Below are positions 46,501 to 53,991 of a stretch of 64,000 nucleotides of DNA, piece by piece. The notes under the pieces were generated by a model. It had not been told where the DNA came from and made no database searches. It worked only from the letters and a program-made list of their open reading frames with translations. This stretch comes from Nostoc sp. LPT (GTDB lineage: Bacteria > Cyanobacteriota > Cyanobacteriia > Cyanobacteriales > Nostocaceae): the NCBI RefSeq assembly GCF_017115165.1, contig NZ_JABXKF010000071.1, positions 1-64,000 on the forward strand, read 5' to 3'. Each line of letters opens with the position of its first letter. Within the stretch, counting starts at the first letter, position 1. The position numbers were made by a program, and so were the translations under genes.

Positions 46501-48107
46501 GCAACTCTTTGTCCTTTTTTGACACAGAGATTAAAATTCTCTATTATCGGTGGAGCTATTTTGCTATAGCCAAAGGTAACATTGCGTAATTCAACATCCC
46601 CTTGTAATTTCAGCTTGCGGACAGAAGTCTGGGGCAGAGGAGAGGACTTCCCCTGTGCTCCCTTGCCTCCTTTCGGTTCTAACTGTGGGTCAATGGGGTT
46701 CTGTAAAACATCATCAAGGCGATTAAGATTGCCTTCCATGTCTTGCAGGTCACTTCCCAGACTCACTAAATTATTTATAGGTTCAAGAAACTTATGCATT
46801 ATGCTTTGGAAAGCAACTAACATGCCGATGCTCATTGCTCCATCCATGACTCGCAAACCGCCGATCGCTAACATGAGCAGAGATGCACTAGCTGATAGAA
46901 ATGTTGGTAAAATTCCTAGTGTTTGGTTTGTTAGATCCAATTGTTGACGTATATTGATCGCTTTGGTGTAATGACCTGCCCATTTCGAGAAAAAATCTGA
47001 TTCTAATCCAGATGCTTTGAGCGTTTCTATACTTTGAAGACCAGAAATCGTTATGCCCTCGACTTTCCCATACTCTTGCATCATTTTAGTATTAGTATCT
47101 GTGCGATGCCTTCTTACCCATTGCAAAGTAACTAAGTTTGCCGCGACAAAGGCGATCGCAATTGAAGTTAGTAATACGTCGTATTGCAGCATGACTATTA
47201 CATATAGAAATATAGAAGCTGCGGCGATCGCACTAGTAGCTAACTTCCCGGAAAGCAAGTTTGCTATACTATCGTTAAGTTGTATGCGACTACTGATTTC
47301 TCCTGCAAATCGCTGATCGTAAAAACTGATGCTTAGGCGTAAAATATGCCATAGGAATTTACTTTTCATGCTCGCAGACAGCTTGACTTTTAACTGACGC
47401 AGAAATTGCAACTGTAACAGTGTTAAAAATCCATTGAGCGCGGCTGTGAAAATCATCCCTAAAATTAGCGGACGCAACCACTCACTTTTACTCCCAATTA
47501 ACACATTATCTATAAAAACTTGAGAAAATGCAGGTATGGCTAATCCCGGAATTACTTGCAAAAAACCTGCTAGTACACAGTAAATCATCGCACCAACAGA
47601 TTCTTGCAGACGTGACCATAAACTCAAAATCGTGCTGGGTTTGCGTCCCCCTGTTTGGAAACCTGAACCAGGTTCTAAAACAAGCACAACACCTGTGTAG
47701 GAGCCACTAAATTCTTGACAAGAGACACTACGCCGTCCAGTAGCCGGATCGTTTAGATAAACTCGTTCCTTGCTTAAACCTTCTACGACTAAGAAGTGGT
47801 TAAAGTTCCAAAATACAATGCAAGGAAGTTTAAGATGCCACAGTGCAGTTAAGTCTTTTTTGTAGCCCTTAGTGCTGAGTCCATAGGTTTTGGCTGCCTT
47901 GACAAGGTTAAAAGCATTAACACCATCCCGTGATACTCCACAAGCTTGCCTAAGTTCCGTTAGCGGGACAATGCGACCATAGTACGCCAAAATAATTCCC
48001 AAGGCAGCCGCACCACATTCTACTACCTCCATTTGGAGTATAGTCGGAGTATGACACCGCTTGCTTTTACGCCCTATTATCCTTTGGAGATTTTGCCACC
48101 ACATCAT
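43515..48107 (-). CDS. Single-chain NHLM-type bacteriocin exporter: C39 peptidase plus two ABC units
   Basis: The protein has 1530 residues. An N-terminal C39 peptidase (1-145) has Gln25, Cys31 (LQMEVVECGAAALG), His103 (NFNHFLVVEG) and Asp119 (YLNDPATG). The first ABC unit has six membrane helices and NBD1 with GASGCGKST, LSGGQRQRLE, ILILDEATSALD and AHRLST. A soluble linker (about 740-960, with LPDNWWRQDLGPILAY and YSPSEQTSVPVDARTAATLI) leads to a second membrane domain and NBD2 (GSSGSGKST, LSGGQRQRLL, ILLFDEATSALD). The halves match the peptidase/permease/ATPase and permease/ATPase subunits of NHLM export systems, which are normally separate proteins. It cuts leaders and exports peptides. 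It starts two bases after the HlyD stop. Confidence 0.88.
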   Translation of the reverse strand: MMWWQNLQRIIGRKSKRCHTPTILQMEVVECGAAALGIILAYYGRIVPLTELRQACGVSRDGVNAFNLVKAAKTYGLSTKGYKKDLTALWHLKLPCIVFWNFNHFLVVEGLSKERVYLNDPATGRRSVSCQEFSGSYTGVVLVLEPGSGFQTGGRKPSTILSLWSRLQESVGAMIYCVLAGFLQVIPGLAIPAFSQVFIDNVLIGSKSEWLRPLILGMIFTAALNGFLTLLQLQFLRQLKVKLSASMKSKFLWHILRLSISFYDQRFAGEISSRIQLNDSIANLLSGKLATSAIAAASIFLYVIVMLQYDVLLTSIAIAFVAANLVTLQWVRRHRTDTNTKMMQEYGKVEGITISGLQSIETLKASGLESDFFSKWAGHYTKAINIRQQLDLTNQTLGILPTFLSASASLLMLAIGGLRVMDGAMSIGMLVAFQSIMHKFLEPINNLVSLGSDLQDMEGNLNRLDDVLQNPIDPQLEPKGGKGAQGKSSPLPQTSVRKLKLQGDVELRNVTFGYSKIAPPIIENFNLCVKKGQRVALVGASGCGKSTIAKLLCGLYELWQGEIYFDGELREQIDRQVLVNSISAVDQEIFFFAGSVKDNLTLWDSTIPNEYLVQACQDAQIHDAIASLPRGYNAELLEGAANLSGGQRQRLEIARALVNHPSILILDEATSALDAKIENQVSQNLKARGCTCIIVAHRLSTIQDCDEIIVIERGKIVQQGTHEQLQQIEGTYLQLIRSEQNFKLESNIVPIAETNVADDSSISPTSLTKIDAIKNPIQKIDIELLRLESKERLERELMTQTLAELASVLQPRSDKVSNRSALNKNLYLGDSQQALLVAAGAVGKALGIEIRPPVISADSQEIKDSVEALARASCIRVRQIKLPDNWWRQDLGPILAYTEKTKLPVALLPTSDTRYQLYSPSEQTSVPVDARTAATLIPNAYIFYRPFSQKHPRAIDLLQFAFQRHYRELIVISGAGIAATLLGMLTPFATAILIDKAIPDANRALLGQVAFGLVAANVGTTLFQLIQGLTTIRLETFATSSIQAAVWDRLLNLKLSFFRSFSFGDLNSRVTAVSQIHQRLGNTILKSTLSSLFSLLNLGLLLYYNISLALLACAVALINTAVTIIFGIAILRIARSGLNYEGKIFGVVVQLINGVAKLRVAKAETRAFAYWGQQYTQQLKRMLSKQGIEDNLAVINQVLPTLTTAALFWFAAILIEQSHLSRQPSLSTGTFLAFNVAFSTFIHGVTSLSNTAVEVLQILPLWQRAKPILLAEPEITFNQADPGKLSGRLVLKRVSFRYSNDYPLVLDNVSIQAQAGEFVAIVGSSGSGKSTLLRLLLGFESPKSGKVYYDGQDLASVDIHAVRRQLGVVLQNSRLMSASIFNNITSGATLTMDQAWEAARMAGLADDIAAMPMGMHTVVSEGGSNLSGGQRQRLLIARALALKPKILLFDEATSALDNTTQAIVSQSLDKLQVTRIIIAHRLSTIRNAHRIYVLKAGRVVQQGTFQELATTEGLFAQLIARQGIVNLIEQ

Positions 48108-48109
48108 AT

Positions 48110-49552
48110 TTAGTTAATGCCAGTCCAGGATTTTAAAAGCGGTAGGACAAAAGTAATTGGGGCGCGTTCTTCTACGGTGACTTGTACAGTAGTAGTAGTT
48201 CCAGGAGTTACTTTCAACTCCGGCCCTTGAGAAGAAGACCATTTGTAGTGGCTGAAGGTGTTAGCGTCTGATTGTAGTCGGGCAGTAACTTGAATTTGTG
48301 GCCCCTCTGACATAAACCCTTGGACGATTTCGGAATTGCCTACAATGCTTAATGCACTCTCTTTAGTCACTGGGTAAGCTGAGACATCGCTAACATAACC
48401 AATAATACCTCCAAAACGTTCTCGTTGCACTGTGCTAGGCGTGATTTGTATCTTCATTACTGGTTGAATTTTCTTACCATCACCAACGGGAAAAAATGCT
48501 ATGCTTACGGGTTGATCTGATGCTTGTTGGGCAGCGATCGCTCCAATTGCTGTACCTTGTAGTACAACCTGCCCTGGTGTTGCAGATATTTCTAAAATCC
48601 TTCCAGTGTAACTGCTTTTAATCTGGCTGTTCTCTACTAATTGCACTGTCAATTGAGAAATATTTCGTTGGACTTCCTGAATTTCTTGTTTGCGGTTAGT
48701 GTCAGCTTCTAAGTCCTGTTGTTCTGATGTCACCTGTTTGCTATCTAGTTGCTTTAACTGCGCTTGCAAATCTTTAATTGAGTTCAAGTTTTCTAGATAT
48801 TGTCTTTCGGCATCTGCTTCTTTAACATCCAGTTGCTTGAGTTGCGAGCGCGCTTCATTAATTTGTTTGACTGCGTTTAAGTAGTCTTGCTGCGCCTGAA
48901 GCACTGTATCACCAGAAATTGCTCCCTGTTGCAATAGTTGCTGGCGTTTATCTAATCTTTGTTTGAAAGTCGGTAGCAGTTGCTCCGTAGCTTGCAAGCT
49001 TTGTATTTGACTAATCCGATCTTGTCGAATTGAGTCTAGTCCTTTCTCCTTTAAAATTGATGTTAGCTTCTTTGTTGAGAGCAAGTTTTGCTGCAAGCTT
49101 TGGCGTTGCTGTTCAATTGCCTGCTTGTCTACATCTTGCCGCCGTTGTTGTAAGGAATTAACATCACGTCCCTGTTGTTGCAGTTGCGTCAGTTTGTCTC
49201 GTACTAGTTGTAGCTGTTTAAGCAATTCGCTTTGGTCTAACGTTGCCAGTACATCTCCTCTGTGAACAAAGTCGCCAACTTTGACATTTACTGTTCGCAA
49301 CCTACCTGCGATTGGCGATTGGAAGGACGCAACCTTGCTGGGGTAAACTATTATTCCAGTACCCGTGACTGTAATTGGGATTCGTCCTAAAATACTCCAA
49401 AAAAGCCCTGCTGTCACTAACAAGCCAACAGTAAATAAAGGTAGCCACTTTTGAGGACTGACTACCTGCATGATTTGGTCTAATTCTTCTGGAGAAGAAG
49501 CGCGTTCTAAAGCTTCTTTGCGGAACAAATTATTTTTAGGATTATTCACCAA
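48110..49552 (-). CDS. NHLM/NHLP-type HlyD family secretion protein
   Basis: The protein has 480 residues. The opening LFRKEALERASSPEELDQIM and VVSPQKWLPL matches the NHLP-type adaptor family; one membrane helix follows (about 37-56, LFTVGLLVTAGLFWSILGRI). A biotinyl-lipoyl-like half-motif (SPIAGRLRTVNVKVGDFVHR), a long coiled coil rich in Gln (about 105-300) and a second lipoyl half (SSYTGRILEISATPGQVVLQ) complete the adaptor. It links the exporter to the cell envelope. The start is TTG (49552) or GTG (49549); there is no ATG. It is the first gene of the HlyD-exporter operon. Confidence 0.85.
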   Translation of the reverse strand: MVNNPKNNLFRKEALERASSPEELDQIMQVVSPQKWLPLFTVGLLVTAGLFWSILGRIPITVTGTGIIVYPSKVASFQSPIAGRLRTVNVKVGDFVHRGDVLATLDQSELLKQLQLVRDKLTQLQQQGRDVNSLQQRRQDVDKQAIEQQRQSLQQNLLSTKKLTSILKEKGLDSIRQDRISQIQSLQATEQLLPTFKQRLDKRQQLLQQGAISGDTVLQAQQDYLNAVKQINEARSQLKQLDVKEADAERQYLENLNSIKDLQAQLKQLDSKQVTSEQQDLEADTNRKQEIQEVQRNISQLTVQLVENSQIKSSYTGRILEISATPGQVVLQGTAIGAIAAQQASDQPVSIAFFPVGDGKKIQPVMKIQITPSTVQRERFGGIIGYVSDVSAYPVTKESALSIVGNSEIVQGFMSEGPQIQVTARLQSDANTFSHYKWSSSQGPELKVTPGTTTTVQVTVEERAPITFVLPLLKSWTGIN

Positions 49553-49676
49553 ATACTATTCAGTATATAAATTACTCTTTTGCCGTTATTAATACCAATC
49601 CATTATAGTTAAATAAATAATTAGCTTCAGGTGAATGCTGACTTTAAAAGAGCTTAAGTTATCTATCGTTTATCAA

Positions 49677-49748
49677 CTTACAGCTTATCAACAGCATAAT
49701 CAAGGCTTAGTACAAAAGATCCTACTAAACCCACTTTTCCTACTTAAC
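49677..49748 (-). promoter_or_regulatory. Upstream region of the exporter operon, shared with the peptide gene
   Basis: This is the partner of 39842-39925; the alignment is given there. It lies about 125-195 bases before the HlyD start. The rest of 49553-49793 shows no gene. Confidence 0.55.
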
Positions 49749-49793
49749 TAAATAAATACTATTGTAGCTAAATATACAATTATTGATTTGTTG

Positions 49794-51119
49794 CTACCTC
49801 TCCCAATCCACCAACACCCCATCCACAATCGCAATCCCCCACTGCGGACACTTCGCCAGCAACTTTTTAATCACAATTTGCAAAGCCGGATCATCATTCC
49901 AACACGAGAGCAAAAAGTCAAACCCCGGATTCTGCCCCGAATTCGCCGCAACTTTCAGTTTCTGCATACGCTCAGGTCGCACATTTGACCTCGCTACAAT
50001 CGCCTCATGCGACCATTTTTCAGCACTGGGGACAGGCGCGGCGGAACTTTCACCGTCATCAACTGCTTTGACTTCTACACCCGAAACTGAATTTTCAACT
50101 AACAACGAAGTGGAATTACCTTGTTCTACCTGCCCCTGTGTTTGATTAGCGATCGCTTCCTTGGAAGAAAATTCATTTTGTGCAACAGGCGCGGCGGAAT
50201 CAGTGCCTTCATGACAGTCTTTCGGCTCAACACCACAATCTTGATTTTCAGCCAATAACGAAGTGGAAAGGCTATGTTGGGTTTGTTCTTCCAAGTCAGT
50301 TAAATTCTGTGCGACGGGCGCGGCGGCACAAGCACCTCCATGACAGTCCTTCGGCTCAACACCACAATTCTGGTTTTCAGCTAACGAAGAAGCAGATTCA
50401 CCCTGTACAGCATCCACAAGCGCTAGCGTCGTGCAGTCCATTGCCACAGGCAAGTCTTTCTCTTTCTCTGACACGCCTTGAACAGACTGAGGCGAAGCGC
50501 CCCCCAAGGGCGCACTCGCCGTCTCCTCCTCACGCGAATTTCCTGTAAGCGTGTCAGAGATACAGCTAACGAACTCTTTTGAAGAGTTCGTTAGCTGTTC
50601 CTGAGCAGTTCGTGAGGTTTCCTGAAAGCCTTGCTCTAACTGACTTTGACCTAAGATAGATGCTTTATACGAAGCACGTATTTCTTCACAGCCAGCATCT
50701 ATCTCTGAATCCCCAGCATTTGGTTCTCGTTTTAGAGAATCTGGTTGTTGATTTTCAACATTAGCTTTCTCCCAAAACTCCTTCATCCGACTACCATGCA
50801 AATTCTTCACCATCCAGCTAGCTGTTTCTCGGCCATCTTGAATAGACTTGTCGGGTTTGAAGATGAACAACCCGCTTTCGGAGAGAATTTTCTTCGCAGA
50901 GATAAAAGTACTGTAGCCCAAAGCACTTGTTAGCGGCATCCACCGAGAACCATAGGGGTCAGCCGTCCAGCACTCCTGCCACAATTGCGTAACTGAAGGC
51001 TTTTGTTGCGAAGCCCATAACATATCTTCTATGGGAATAATCACATGAAGCCTTTTATACGGTGACTGTGGTTTAGTGGCAGCCTTTTTGGGCTTGGGTC
51101 TTGTAATAGTTGCGGTCAT
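49794..51119 (-). CDS. Plasmid-type protein with internal repeats, intact copy
   Basis: The protein has 441 residues. The basic N-terminus (MTATITRPKPKKAATKPQSP) leads to a conserved domain (about 30-120: SVTQLWQECWTADPYGSRWM, then GYSTFISAKKILSESGLFIF). A variable Glu/Gln/Ser-rich middle contains two clear repeats of SLLAENQDCGVEPKDCHEG (about 30-43 residues each) and a degenerate third. The last 45 residues (LLSCWNDDPALQIVIKKLLA, then CPQWGIAIVDGVLVDWER) are conserved in the truncated copy at 26403-27491. The N-domain may bind DNA, as its spacing of aromatic residues suggests a winged helix, but this is a guess. The family is not named. Confidence 0.6.
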   Translation of the reverse strand: MTATITRPKPKKAATKPQSPYKRLHVIIPIEDMLWASQQKPSVTQLWQECWTADPYGSRWMPLTSALGYSTFISAKKILSESGLFIFKPDKSIQDGRETASWMVKNLHGSRMKEFWEKANVENQQPDSLKREPNAGDSEIDAGCEEIRASYKASILGQSQLEQGFQETSRTAQEQLTNSSKEFVSCISDTLTGNSREEETASAPLGGASPQSVQGVSEKEKDLPVAMDCTTLALVDAVQGESASSLAENQNCGVEPKDCHGGACAAAPVAQNLTDLEEQTQHSLSTSLLAENQDCGVEPKDCHEGTDSAAPVAQNEFSSKEAIANQTQGQVEQGNSTSLLVENSVSGVEVKAVDDGESSAAPVPSAEKWSHEAIVARSNVRPERMQKLKVAANSGQNPGFDFLLSCWNDDPALQIVIKKLLAKCPQWGIAIVDGVLVDWER

Positions 51120-51184
51120 TCTACAATCTCAATTTTATGTTGACGCACGGAAATTTCCCCCACTGTGATGCGGGGCTATTAAAC

Positions 51185-51237
51185 CAGTTATCAGTTATCA
51201 GTTATCAGTTATCAGTTATCAGTTATCAGTTATCAGT
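51185..51237. repeat. Heptameric tandem repeat (CAGTTAT)
   Basis: About 7.5 perfect copies of CAGTTAT run head to tail. Heptanucleotide short tandem repeats are known from heterocystous cyanobacteria. A related single copy follows at 51270. Nothing else is supported in 51120-51323. Confidence 0.85.
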
Positions 51238-51323
51238 CAAGAGCGGCGTATCGGCGTAGGTTTTAGACCAGTTATCAGTTATCGGTGATAACTGGTAACT
51301 GTTCACTGTTCACTGATAAAAGC

Positions 51324-52898
51324 CTATTGAGGTTGCCAGAATCGCAACTCATTCCGAAAATACCTAATTTTTCTACCTTCATTTTTCCAATGATCCCAAG
51401 CAACAAGCACCTCCTCTTCACCCAATTCCTCCACGACTTCACCCCTAGCGTTATATAAGGTGTAGTAGGGATCAGCGTAGGCAACGATAGAGCCGACTTG
51501 AATCACGGGAGGATGAGACGCAATTTCCAGGGCAGCGATTAATTCTGTTTCCTCCGTGGTAAGTTCCGCCCAGTAGTCTGCTTTTATTACCTCGTACTCT
51601 TGGGCTACTGCCAAATAGTCCTGCCAAGTACACCCAGGTTTAGCTAGCACTGCCCTAATGTCACTAACCGCTTGGGGTAGCATTTCCAATTGCTCGGCTC
51701 GATATGCGATAGCCTGTGGTGTAGGTTCACTCCCCAGAATTATCGCCGCAGCTTCTAATGCCTGGGTATTGTTCATGGCACTGGCTATCTGCTTCAACGC
51801 CATGCCCATCAAACGCAGACATTCTTGGGCGTTCTCTTTGGGTGGTTCCTGAGCTAGCGATCGCAAATCAATGGTTTTCTCCAAGGCTTGCTTCACCTGC
51901 TTGTTCAACGCTTTAGTCGCTTGCTGGGTCATGGTATTCCCCCACTGTTGGGAAGGGCGCTGTTCTACGGCGTGTTCTAAATCTTGAATACGCTGCTTGA
52001 GTTGTTGATTCTCAGCCTCCAATTTCCTTAACCCTTCCATTTCATCCAATCGCTGCTGTAACTGAACGTTTTGCTCCCTTTGTTGCTTGTACAAGTTTTG
52101 CAGAGATTGGATTTGTTCTTGTACTTGGGCTTCGGCATTAGCAGTGGCTTCTGAAAGCAAGCCAATCCTCAATTCTTGCTCTAGGCGCTTTAGTTCCTGC
52201 TGGTATTGCTCTTTGATTTGGGCGATCGCTTCCGTATATTCTGGTGGATAGTTCCGCTCTCTGGAAAATGGAACACTAGCCGCATCTAAATCAGCATTGT
52301 TGATCAACAACCTTTCACCATCGCTGAAGGTGACAATCTGTTGCCAGTGATTCGGTGCGTCTGCTTCAATCACTCCCGAATCCCCATACCTTGGATGTGA
52401 CTGTTGTGAAACAGTGACAGAATTACACAATTGCGTTTTAGGATTTTCGCTTTTTGTGGAGCGTTTAACTGTTGGTGCAACCTCTTGCACCGCTTTGGCG
52501 AAGTCTGCGGCGCTGGGGAAGGGTTTTTCTTTGGCTGCGATCGCAACAGCTTGCTCTAACTTATCGGGAGTTTTGACCAGTCTGAGCAAGGGGCGAGTCT
52601 GAGAAGGTTTGGTGATCTTGTCCCTCAAATCTTCTGGCAAGGTATCAACCACTCGCTTGGCCGCAAATAAATCCTTGACCCGTCGATATCCCCCGTGTTT
52701 GGTCAACTCGCTTTCGCAATAGGCTTCAAAGCTAGTGTATGCGCCATCTTGGTAATATTTGTTATCTTGCATCAACCGCAGTTCATCCGATGCCTGCCAC
52801 TCAAATCGGTCTATAGCGGCAAAGGTTTCCTGAATGCTGCTGTTGAGAAGACCATAATTGAGCGCTAATGTTGTTTCGGAAAGGTTTAATGTTAGCAT
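51324..52898 (-). CDS. Plasmid-type coiled-coil protein, 524 residues
   Basis: The N-terminal ~140 residues (ETFAAIDRFEWQASDELRLM, then YGGYRRV-like HGGYRRVKDLFAAKRVVDTL) look like a helical DNA-binding region of plasmid proteins. Residues about 225-330 form a long coiled coil (EAQVQEQIQSLQNLYKQQRE, then LEAENQQLKQRIQDLEHAVE). The C-terminus has a small beta domain (VIQVGSIVAYADPYYTLYNA, then LVAWDHWKNEGRKIRYF). A good AGGAGAGG site precedes the ATG. It could be a maintenance or partition-type protein; no ParA gene is seen nearby. The family is not named. Confidence 0.6.
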   Translation of the reverse strand: MLTLNLSETTLALNYGLLNSSIQETFAAIDRFEWQASDELRLMQDNKYYQDGAYTSFEAYCESELTKHGGYRRVKDLFAAKRVVDTLPEDLRDKITKPSQTRPLLRLVKTPDKLEQAVAIAAKEKPFPSAADFAKAVQEVAPTVKRSTKSENPKTQLCNSVTVSQQSHPRYGDSGVIEADAPNHWQQIVTFSDGERLLINNADLDAASVPFSRERNYPPEYTEAIAQIKEQYQQELKRLEQELRIGLLSEATANAEAQVQEQIQSLQNLYKQQREQNVQLQQRLDEMEGLRKLEAENQQLKQRIQDLEHAVEQRPSQQWGNTMTQQATKALNKQVKQALEKTIDLRSLAQEPPKENAQECLRLMGMALKQIASAMNNTQALEAAAIILGSEPTPQAIAYRAEQLEMLPQAVSDIRAVLAKPGCTWQDYLAVAQEYEVIKADYWAELTTEETELIAALEIASHPPVIQVGSIVAYADPYYTLYNARGEVVEELGEEEVLVAWDHWKNEGRKIRYFRNELRFWQPQ

Positions 52899-53369
52899 AT
52901 TCCTCTCCTATTCCAATAAATAGAAGAGGTGCCAAAAACTACCTTTAGTAAATGAAAAATTTTTTGTACCCCTGGTTTTACACCGCCAGAGCTAGTATTA
53001 TTCTTTTTATTACAACCACAGGGTAACAGAGATAGACAGCTGTTAATAATACAACTAAACTCTGTACATAGGACAGGGAAATTTGGTACTGTTAAATAAA
53101 TCATAGCCTTAAACGTTGGTTATGTTCTGCCCCCACTGGTAGCCTGCAAAACTTCCCTGTGGGGTTTTTAATTTATGACTGCTGCGGACGCTTGAGAGTC
53201 TGATCTTCCAATCCTTTATCTGTGCTTACTCCTATGGGTGTCTGCACACTTTCCAATGAATCCATATATTTTGCAATGCCTCTATATCTTCTGAATGCAG
53301 TTGCATATAAACCGATAGTTTTTGGTGTGTCATATTGTCAAAATAAAGTTAAATCATATATTTATAGTA

Positions 53370-53403
53370 TAGGCAGTGCATAGAATAGTCAATGCACTGC
53401 CTA
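53370..53403. promoter_or_regulatory. 12-base inverted repeat with GCATAG motif
   Basis: TAGGCAGTGCAT and ATGCACTGCCTA are perfect 12-base arms with a 10-base spacer that begins AGAATAG, giving a GTGCATAG half-site. TTGTATATAC follows at 53407-53416. It lies downstream of the RHH gene in a 626-base gap (52899-53524) that has no supported gene; a 30-codon frame at 53173-53265 on the minus strand is too weak to call. Confidence 0.5.
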
Positions 53404-53427
53404 AAATTGTATATACAGCCTATTTAT

Positions 53428-53457
53428 GCAAAATCCCCTGACTCATCGTCAGGGGAT
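53428..53457 (-). terminator. Rho-independent terminator of the RHH gene
   Basis: ATCCCCTGAC and GTCAGGGGAT form a perfect 10-base stem with loop TCATC; on the minus strand it is followed by TTTTGC. It lies 68 bases after the RHH stop. Confidence 0.75.
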
Positions 53458-53524
53458 ATAGAATTAGTTTTTAAAGATTTACGAACACGCTCACGCCAAA
53501 GCCTGAAAAACTGAAGCTCGTTTC

Positions 53525-53734
53525 TCAGGCTGCTAATTCCCCCAATACTTGCTCAACCCTTACTAATCTTTTTTCTAGCTCCTCTATTTTCTGAGATTCA
53601 TTTTTTTGGGGAGAAGCTAAATACTGCTTCATATATTCAATTAGTAATTCTGTAGCTGAAGTATTATCTTCTTTAGCTTTCCTTATGAAAGCTTCTTTTA
53701 ACTCATCATCTATTCGGATGTTTAGCTGACCCAT
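53525..53734 (-). CDS. Ribbon-helix-helix repressor
   Basis: The 69-residue protein begins GQLNIRIDDELKEAFIRKAK, the strand-helix pattern of ribbon-helix-helix proteins (ParD, Arc and MetJ types). The second helix is TSATELLIEYMKQYL. The C-terminal helix (SQKIEELEKRLVRVEQVLGE) is probably a dimer or tetramer coiled coil. CAGGAAG precedes the ATG. It is divergent from the gene at 53992. GCATAG-type sites lie on both sides and inside the divergent promoter, which suggests that it represses itself and its neighbour. No toxin is adjacent. Confidence 0.75.
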   Translation of the reverse strand: MGQLNIRIDDELKEAFIRKAKEDNTSATELLIEYMKQYLASPQKNESQKIEELEKRLVRVEQVLGELAA

Positions 53735-53785
53735 ACGCTTCCTGCATTTATCTGTCTATACATAAGACTAGCCTCATTTACTTGT

Positions 53786-53802
53786 CTATGCAATGCCTAT
53801 GC
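53786..53802. promoter_or_regulatory. Candidate RHH operator
   Basis: CTATGCAATGCCTATGC holds two CTATGC half-sites in direct order, about 50 bases before the RHH start. The same hexamer (GCATAG/CTATGC) recurs at 53370-53403 and 53872-53902. Confidence 0.45.
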
Positions 53803-53863
53803 TAGTTTTTTCATGACTTATAAGGCTTTTCCAGTTTTGCATATACAAAATCTAGAAAATATA

Positions 53864-53902
53864 TTGACATTTGCATAGCAATTGTATATACTGAAGCTAT
53901 GC
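53864..53902 (+). promoter_or_regulatory. Near-consensus sigma-70 promoter with overlapping operator
   Basis: TTGACA (53864-53869) and TATACT (53887-53892) are 17 bases apart. The spacer contains GCATAG, and the inverted half CTATGC lies just after the -10 box (53897-53902). A repressor bound to this pair would cover the promoter. It reads towards the 53992 gene, 100 bases away. Confidence 0.75.
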
Positions 53903-53991
53903 GAACGAAAGGCGATCGCGAGGTCTGGACAACTTGAGCGATCACCCTTTGTGAAAAACCTAACCCCATGTAGAGGCAGGAGATCCTCATT

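Noticed and set aside
51185..51237. Repeat array as a CRISPR
   Set aside because: The unit is 7 bases with no spacers; it is a short tandem repeat.
53173..53334. Minus-strand frame TIGLYATAFRRYRGIAKYMD...
   Set aside because: It is open for about 54 codons but its only ATG is late and no ribosome-binding site is convincing.
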